Shown here one piece after another: positions 58,642-64,000 of a DNA stretch of 64,000 bases. The stretch's first letter is position 1, and each line of letters begins with the position of its first letter. The position numbers and the translations under genes were made by a program. Source of the DNA: Paracholeplasma manati. GTDB lineage: Bacteria > Bacillota_I > Bacilli_A > Acholeplasmatales > UBA5453. The notes beneath the pieces are model-generated. The model was not told the origin of the DNA and made no database searches. It saw nothing but the letters and a program-made list of their open reading frames with translations. Location of the stretch: NCBI RefSeq assembly GCF_025742995.1, contig NZ_JAOVQM010000002.1, positions 124,001-188,000 of the forward strand, written 5' to 3'.

Positions 58642-60144
58642 ATGAATCATTTAGATGTTTACCTAGCTTCAAGAAAACAAAAATTAGCCTACCAATATGC
58701 CTTATGGTTATTGTCGTGGGACCAAGAAACAGAGACACCGAACGATGCGATGCAATACCGAAGCGATCAAATCGAAGTGTTGTCTACCCTCGCTTATGAG
58801 GTAGAGATGGATCCGAAACGCATTGAAGCGATTGATTTTTTAGCTCTCAACCCAGAAACCTTAACTGAGGAGTTAAAAGTTGAAATCAAACGTGTGAAGA
58901 AGGATTTGGATCAACTCAGAAAAATCCCAAAACAAGATTACATCGATTTCCAAGTCTTGTTATCACAAGCTGGACATATTTGGTCCAATGCGAAAAAGAA
59001 CAACGATTTTGCTTCTTATTTACCAACCCTTGAAAAAGTCATCAGCTATCAAAAGAAATTAGTCAAATACCTTTCAACCGATACAGTTAAAGGCTATGAC
59101 GTGCTTTTAGATATGTACGAACCAGGCATGACTGTGGTAGATTATGACCATTTCTTCAACACGTTAAAAACCGATTTGGTACCCTTTGTTATGAAGGCTG
59201 CTAAAGTCAAACAATCGTTATCTAAAAAACTCACCAAGGGACATTTTTCTAAAGACCAACAAATCGCGTTTAATACCTATTTACTCGATGTATTTAAATA
59301 CGATCAAAATAAAGGGGTATTGAAACAAAGTGCCCACCCATTCACGTCTGGGGTCGCGAGTGTCGATACCCGTATCACCACCGCGTACCATGAAGACGAT
59401 GTGAGAAGTGCGATTTTCTCTACCATCCATGAAATGGGACACGCGATTTATGAACAACAAGTGAAGCCGGAATACGATTATACCGAACTCAAAGGTGGCG
59501 TATCGATGGGGATACACGAATCACAGTCCCGTTTCTATGAAAACATGATTGGCCGTAGTGAAGCCTTTTGGGACACCCATTATGACAAACTTGTAGAAAC
59601 CTTCCCTAAAGCGCTTAAAGGGGTCAGTAAACAAGCATTCATCCTATACATCAACCAAGTCAAACGTGACTTCATCCGAGTTGAAGCCGATGAACTCACC
59701 TATAGCTTGCATGTGATGGTTCGTTATGAAATTGAAAAACAACTATTCAATGGTAAACTCCAAGCAAAAGACCTACCTAAAGTATGGAATAAACTTTATA
59801 AGAAATATCTCGGGTTAACACCGAAAACAGATACCGAAGGTGTCTTACAAGACATCCACTGGGCATTTGGTTCATTTGGGTATTTCCCAACCTACGCACT
59901 CGGTTCAGCGATTTCCGCTCAAATCTATCACCGTATGAATCAGGATTTGAACATTGAACAAGTGGTCAAAGATAATGAAATCATTAAGATCAATACGTGG
60001 TTAAAAGAAAAAATTCACCAATATGGTAAATCCATTGAACCAAAAGCACTCATCTTACAGGCCACCAATGAACCATTTAACCCACAATATTATGTGAATT
60101 ATTTGAAAGAAAAATATTCGAAGATTTTGGGCATCGAAGCCTAG
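58642..60144 (+). CDS. M32 family metallocarboxypeptidase
   Basis: Thermostable carboxypeptidase 1 (Taq) family: cytosolic metal enzyme that releases C-terminal residues from peptides. The HExxH motif is in STIHEMGHAIYEQQ (about residues 258-271), with SMGIHESQSRFYEN (about 286-299) giving the third ligand and signature. N-terminal WLLSWDQETETP is typical. 500 residues from ATG 58642, placed 8 bases behind AAAGGAG; a longer in-frame reading would overlap the MgtE gene. Operon member, 13 bases after the MgtE-like gene. Confidence 0.94.
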   Translation: MNHLDVYLASRKQKLAYQYALWLLSWDQETETPNDAMQYRSDQIEVLSTLAYEVEMDPKRIEAIDFLALNPETLTEELKVEIKRVKKDLDQLRKIPKQDYIDFQVLLSQAGHIWSNAKKNNDFASYLPTLEKVISYQKKLVKYLSTDTVKGYDVLLDMYEPGMTVVDYDHFFNTLKTDLVPFVMKAAKVKQSLSKKLTKGHFSKDQQIAFNTYLLDVFKYDQNKGVLKQSAHPFTSGVASVDTRITTAYHEDDVRSAIFSTIHEMGHAIYEQQVKPEYDYTELKGGVSMGIHESQSRFYENMIGRSEAFWDTHYDKLVETFPKALKGVSKQAFILYINQVKRDFIRVEADELTYSLHVMVRYEIEKQLFNGKLQAKDLPKVWNKLYKKYLGLTPKTDTEGVLQDIHWAFGSFGYFPTYALGSAISAQIYHRMNQDLNIEQVVKDNEIIKINTWLKEKIHQYGKSIEPKALILQATNEPFNPQYYVNYLKEKYSKILGIEA

Positions 60145-60152
60145 GAGGGCCT

Positions 60153-61349
60153 ATGCAATCCCTACGTAAACTATACAAGATTGGCCATGGTCCCTCATCG
60201 TCTCATACAATGGGACCCGGATTCGCAGCGGAATTTGTCAAAAACAAGCATCAAAACGCGACCCATTATGTCGTGACCTTATATAACTCCTTAGCCCTAA
60301 CCGGTAAGGGCCATTTAACCGACACCATCATTGAACAAACCTTAAGACCTAAACCAGTCACGTTTAAATTCAATGTCGATGTTAAATTTCATCCAAACTA
60401 TTTTGTGTTTGAAGTCTTTGAACATGACACCTTATTAGATACCATTTCTGTGCGTTCTATAGGTGGGGGAGACATCTTATTTGATAAAGAAGAAAACCAC
60501 ATTGAAATGGTTTATCCACACCAATCGTTTGATGAGATTAAAGCGTATTGTTTAGCGAATAACATCAATCTATACCAATATGTGAAAGTTTTTGAAGGCG
60601 TATCCATCGATGATTTCTTAGGTGAGATCTGGCAACAACTTCAAAGTACCGTTGAAAAAGGTTTAAAAACCGAAGGCGTTTTACCAGGTGACCTCAAAGT
60701 CCAACGTAAAGCGAAAACCTTGATGGACCGCGCGAAAGCCACCGAAACGGAAGCTCAAAAACAAAACCGTTTGGTCTCTGCGTATGCTTTCGCCGCTTCC
60801 GAAGAAAATGGGTCTGGTGGGATCATCGTCACCGCACCAACCTGTGGTGCATCCGGTGTCTTACCAGCGGTGTTATATTACATGAAGCACCACCAAGGGA
60901 TTTCCGATCAAAAAATCATTGAATCCTTAGCGGTAGCTGGCATCATCGGTAATATCATCAAAACCAACGCCACCATTTCAGGGGCGGTCGGTGGGTGTCA
61001 AGCCGAAGTGGGTTCAGCGTGTTCTATGACCGCAGCAGCCCATGCGTATTTATCTGAATTAGAAATTGAACAAATCGAATACGCAGCAGAAATCGCGATG
61101 GAACACCACTTAGGGTTAACCTGTGATCCGATTGACGGGTATGTTCAAATCCCATGTATCGAAAGAAACGCGGTCGCAGGCATTCGTGCCATCAACGCTT
61201 CAGGCTTATCGGGGTTTTTGAGTGATACCAGAAAAATATCGTTTGATATGATCGTCCATACGATGTATCAAACCGGATTAGATATGCATCCAAAATACAA
61301 AGAAACGGCCGAAGCTGGGATGGCCTATTTCTACAAACAAAAGAAATGA
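60153..61349 (+). CDS. sdaA: L-serine dehydratase, iron-sulfur type, single chain
   Basis: Deaminates L-serine to pyruvate and ammonia using a [4Fe-4S] cluster. 398 residues in one chain: N-terminal beta domain with KIGHGPSSSHTMGP (about 8-21), C-terminal alpha domain from about 200 with TAPTCGASGVLPAVLY. Cluster Cys candidates lie in APTCGAS, GGCQAEVGSACSM and CDPIDGYVQIPC. It is shorter than E. coli SdaA (about 454). AGGAGGGCCT precedes the ATG. With glycine cleavage and ald in the window it suggests serine/glycine/alanine conversion to pyruvate and C1 units. Confidence 0.95.
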   Translation: MQSLRKLYKIGHGPSSSHTMGPGFAAEFVKNKHQNATHYVVTLYNSLALTGKGHLTDTIIEQTLRPKPVTFKFNVDVKFHPNYFVFEVFEHDTLLDTISVRSIGGGDILFDKEENHIEMVYPHQSFDEIKAYCLANNINLYQYVKVFEGVSIDDFLGEIWQQLQSTVEKGLKTEGVLPGDLKVQRKAKTLMDRAKATETEAQKQNRLVSAYAFAASEENGSGGIIVTAPTCGASGVLPAVLYYMKHHQGISDQKIIESLAVAGIIGNIIKTNATISGAVGGCQAEVGSACSMTAAAHAYLSELEIEQIEYAAEIAMEHHLGLTCDPIDGYVQIPCIERNAVAGIRAINASGLSGFLSDTRKISFDMIVHTMYQTGLDMHPKYKETAEAGMAYFYKQKK

Positions 61350-62626
61350 ACGAACCCATCATGTTAACAGCGCTTGACCTCGATTACCAAGGTCAAGGGG
61401 TCTGTCGTTATCAAGATAAAGTGGTATTTGTTAAAGGCATGTTGAAAGGTGAAACCGGTTTGGTTCGCATTTTAAAAGATAAGAAATCGTATTTTATCGG
61501 CGAACTCTTAAACCTAAAAACCAGAAGCAACCAACGCGTGGATGTATCCAACCCAGATGACCTACACTACGCGCCCCTGCTACATTTATCCGTACCAGCT
61601 CAACTTGAGTGGCAACAAAAAATCACCGAAGAAACGTTCAGAAAGATTGCGAAAATGGATGTGTCAATCGACCCCATCCTCTATGATAAACGAGATTTAG
61701 GATACCGTAATAAAATCACATTACATGTGGTTAAAACAGATCGTTTGAAAATTGGGGTATTCGCCCCACAAAGCCATCGTTTATACCCTGTAAAACAGAT
61801 GGTATTGGCAAAAAATGTGATTCAAAAAACACTGGATAAATTGAACGAAATCTTTCAAATCATCGCTTTACAAGACGATACATTGAAACACATCACCATC
61901 CGTAGTCACCAACAAAAAGTGATGATCATTTTCTCAACCACACAAAAAACGTGGATTGAAAAAGACACCATACTTGCGCATTTAAACTTACCATTTATCA
62001 CCTCCATCTACCAAAATATACTCGAAACAGATTTTGAAAACATGGGCAAAGATTCCATTCGTCTGTATGGAGAAGAAGCGATAGATATCCATTTTGGCGG
62101 ATTAAAATTCCCTGTGAAACCAGGCGCATTCTTCCAAGTCAATACACCAGTAGCGCTCAAAATGTATGAAAAAGTAAAAACGCTAATCACAGGAAGAAGC
62201 GTCATCGATGCGTATGCAGGGATGGCCTCGATTGGACAATTCATTTCATCGGCTGTCGACCAAGTGTACGCGATTGAATCGAACCATGACGCGGTTGAAT
62301 CAGCGCTGATATCCATTGAAAATAATCAAATTAACAACGTTGAAGTCATTGAAAACGATGTCGCCTTAGCCATCGAACAATATCTGTCAAAAGTCGATAC
62401 CATCGTGTTTGACCCACCAAGAAGTGGACTAGATGACACCACCAAAGCATTGTTGTTGGAAAAACCTGTATCAGAAATCATTTATGTGTCTTGTGACTTA
62501 AAGACTTTAGTTAGAGACATCAACACGTTAAAAACCATATACAGGGTTACTTCAGTGACCCCGGTTAAAATGTTTTTCCATACCGTTGAAACAGAAACAA
62601 TCGTCAGATTGGAAATGAACAAATAG
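61346..62626 (+). CDS. RlmD/RlmCD-type 23S rRNA m5U methyltransferase
   Basis: SAM-dependent C5-uridine methyltransferase of the TrmA/RumA family, most likely modifying 23S rRNA. An N-terminal TRAM domain (about 1-60; DYQGQGVC) precedes the catalytic fold: AYAGMASIGQF (about 288-298), FDPPRSGLD (about 350-358) and the catalytic YVSCDLKTLVRD (about 378-389), with Cys as nucleophile. The N-terminal Cys cluster for [4Fe-4S] seen in E. coli RlmD is missing; only one Cys occurs in the first 100 residues. ATGA overlap with sdaA. Exact target uridine is not determined. Confidence 0.88.
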   Translation: MNEPIMLTALDLDYQGQGVCRYQDKVVFVKGMLKGETGLVRILKDKKSYFIGELLNLKTRSNQRVDVSNPDDLHYAPLLHLSVPAQLEWQQKITEETFRKIAKMDVSIDPILYDKRDLGYRNKITLHVVKTDRLKIGVFAPQSHRLYPVKQMVLAKNVIQKTLDKLNEIFQIIALQDDTLKHITIRSHQQKVMIIFSTTQKTWIEKDTILAHLNLPFITSIYQNILETDFENMGKDSIRLYGEEAIDIHFGGLKFPVKPGAFFQVNTPVALKMYEKVKTLITGRSVIDAYAGMASIGQFISSAVDQVYAIESNHDAVESALISIENNQINNVEVIENDVALAIEQYLSKVDTIVFDPPRSGLDDTTKALLLEKPVSEIIYVSCDLKTLVRDINTLKTIYRVTSVTPVKMFFHTVETETIVRLEMNK

Positions 62627-62627
62627 T

Positions 62628-62673
62628 AAAACCACTTCATACGCCTATTTAATAGCGATGAAGTGGTTTTTTT
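62628..62673. terminator. Terminator after the methyltransferase gene
   Basis: AAACCACTTCAT pairs with ATGAAGTGGTTT, with A and T flanks; serves both convergent genes. Confidence 0.85.
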
Positions 62674-62675
62674 GA

Positions 62676-64000
62676 TTAGAAAATCAAGATATCATCATAA
62701 TACTTAAGATGGTGATATGTGATACCTAGAATGATTTCGTTTTTGGTATTAATAACACCATATAAACCTTGTTTTTTTACCACAGAAAAGCCACCTTTAA
62801 AACGACTGATGTCTTCATACTCAAATGGGATGATGACGTTTCCATCTTGATCAATCGCACCCATGAGGTTTTGATCATTCATAACCACCATGAGTCCATC
62901 ATAATACCCATAAGCTGGGTAAGTTGCTGGTTGGTAAGTGGTTTTAGAAACCAAGTTACCATTCCAATCGTAAATGGAAATCAATTCTCCATTGTCCATC
63001 GTAAGGATTCGATCTTCAGAAAATGAAATGATCCGTTCTGTCGGACTCGTAAAAAGAACATGCCCATCCAAATCTACGACGCTATAAACCAAATGGTTGT
63101 TTTCATTTAATCGCTTAACGATACTCAAACTGTTTAGTATGTATACAGGTTTAACACCATCATATAATGGATAAATTTCAACATAATTGGTTTCTAACGA
63201 CATAGAACCATTCAAACCCAGTTGTTGATAACCATGATCATTTTCGATATAAGCATAACCTTCATTATAGGGATAACAGGATTTGTAAAAAGTATCGGTG
63301 ATCAAATGCCCATTCAAATCGATATATGAACACGTATCTGGTATTTGATTCCCATGACGTTTGTAAACGATGGCACGACCATTAGAGAAGTAGCTATCAC
63401 CTTTACCAATATGATTGGTCTGGATTTGGATCACACCAAATCTGTCGATGAAGTCGATGGATGTATAATCGTCACCAAATATGATCGATAGACCATCTTC
63501 AAGAAAATGCGGTATCCCATCATATAAAAAGGGATTATAAGGTCTCCATGAGGTTAGGACTGTTCCATTCTCATCAATGTAGTTGAATGTTTGATCTTTG
63601 ATTACCATGGCTCTACCATAATTAAAAGTTGAGATGTCGTCGTATATGGCTTCAATAATGACCTTACCTTGTGGGATCATTAACCCCCATTTACCATCTT
63701 GTTCAAATCGAACGAAAGATTCATTACCTAAAGCATACGTACTATACTTGGCGTAGAGGTGGGTATTCTTGATGATACGTTCACCTCGATATGCTGTTTG
63801 ATAATCAGATTGATAATACCATCCTAGGAATTCATAACCATCTTTTTCAGGTGTTTGTACCACAGGCAAATAGCCAATCTCATCTAAGTCGATGACTTGG
63901 TTAGGTTCACCATTGTTAAAATGGATGGTAACTGTGACTTTTTTTGAACATCCATACAATAGACTGGTAAGAAAAAATAAGATAAATATAGCGATATACT
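62676..64000 (-). CDS. WG-repeat lipoprotein (N-terminus outside window)
   Basis: At least 441 residues; the frame is open to the window end, so the start lies beyond 64000. The visible N-terminus is a hydrophobic run ending in the lipobox LLYGC, indicating a lipid-anchored surface protein. An InlB-type B repeat follows (EKDGYEFLGWYY... HLYAKYS), then tandem WG (KWGLM...) repeats such as EQDGKWGLMIPQGKVIIEA, NYIDENGTV and YGVINTKNEI over about 350 residues. These are beta-propeller-like or solenoid domains, likely for binding. Convergent with the mgtE operon. No enzyme motif is seen. Confidence 0.88.
   Translation of the reverse strand, partial: YIAIFILFFLTSLLYGCSKKVTVTIHFNNGEPNQVIDLDEIGYLPVVQTPEKDGYEFLGWYYQSDYQTAYRGERIIKNTHLYAKYSTYALGNESFVRFEQDGKWGLMIPQGKVIIEAIYDDISTFNYGRAMVIKDQTFNYIDENGTVLTSWRPYNPFLYDGIPHFLEDGLSIIFGDDYTSIDFIDRFGVIQIQTNHIGKGDSYFSNGRAIVYKRHGNQIPDTCSYIDLNGHLITDTFYKSCYPYNEGYAYIENDHGYQQLGLNGSMSLETNYVEIYPLYDGVKPVYILNSLSIVKRLNENNHLVYSVVDLDGHVLFTSPTERIISFSEDRILTMDNGELISIYDWNGNLVSKTTYQPATYPAYGYYDGLMVVMNDQNLMGAIDQDGNVIIPFEYEDISRFKGGFSVVKKQGLYGVINTKNEIILGITYHHLKYYDDILIF

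Noticed and set aside
1-64000. CRISPR arrays, tRNA and rRNA genes
   Set aside because: No regularly spaced direct repeats and no tRNA-like cloverleaf or rRNA sequence were seen on either strand.
1-64000. Mycoplasma-type genetic code (UGA as Trp) for the whole window
   Set aside because: TGA ends uvrB, cpsD, lplA, gcvPA, sdaA and mgtE at tight gene junctions, and Trp is TGG throughout conserved motifs.

Overview
The window looks like a chromosome segment from a wall-less, low-GC bacterium of the Mollicutes, most likely an Acholeplasma-type organism. UGA is a stop codon (tight junctions such as ATGA overlaps end lplA, gcvPA and the first mgtE gene), which excludes Mycoplasma/Spiroplasma code 4. 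A pyrophosphate-type and an ATP-type phosphofructokinase lie side by side, most genes have strong GGAGG-type ribosome sites, and no cell-wall synthesis genes are seen. The genus-level placement is inference; no rRNA or tRNA gene is present.

Layout. 1-13 kb: divergent phosphofructokinases, a Na/Pi symporter-like protein, uvrB-pepF, a tyrosine kinase/phosphatase cassette (Wzz-CpsD-CpsB), an aminotransferase, and zwf plus a cyclase-family hydrolase. 13-20 kb: a CotH-like lipoprotein, then a compact lipoate ligase and glycine cleavage operon (lplA-gcvT-gcvH-gcvPA-gcvPB). 20-32 kb: PfpI-like protein, AlkD-like protein, alanine dehydrogenase, a GH17-like glycosidase, glutamate dehydrogenase behind a cre-like site and structured leader, a HAD/metallophosphoesterase fusion, a GDPD/SGNH pair and a Sel1-repeat/esterase pair.

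32.4-42.7 kb is an accessory island, visibly richer in A+T. It holds no complete toxin gene but at least ten small, mostly membrane-associated genes. Most are preceded by the last 20-50 codons, or a longer C-terminal piece, of an RHS/YD-repeat polymorphic toxin. Four such modules run leftward and several run rightward from a centre near 35.8 kb. Two RHS fragments form a 256-bp inverted repeat, two homologous toxin tips are followed by homologous putative immunity genes, and a near-identical terminator-like hairpin occurs at the left edge and again inside. I read this as a store of orphan toxin tips with retained immunity genes. The likely active counterpart is the 2032-residue secreted RHS protein at 49.2-55.3 kb, followed by an ankyrin-repeat candidate immunity protein.

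Between them lie pepT and an operon of four small genes, each carrying the same short SHOCT-like helical motif, leading into a heterodimeric ABC exporter. 56-64 kb returns to housekeeping: a tandem pair of MgtE magnesium transporters, M32 carboxypeptidase, serine dehydratase and an RlmD-type methyltransferase in one apparent operon, then the end of a WG-repeat lipoprotein. Many promoters are of the extended -10 type (TGnTATAAT).
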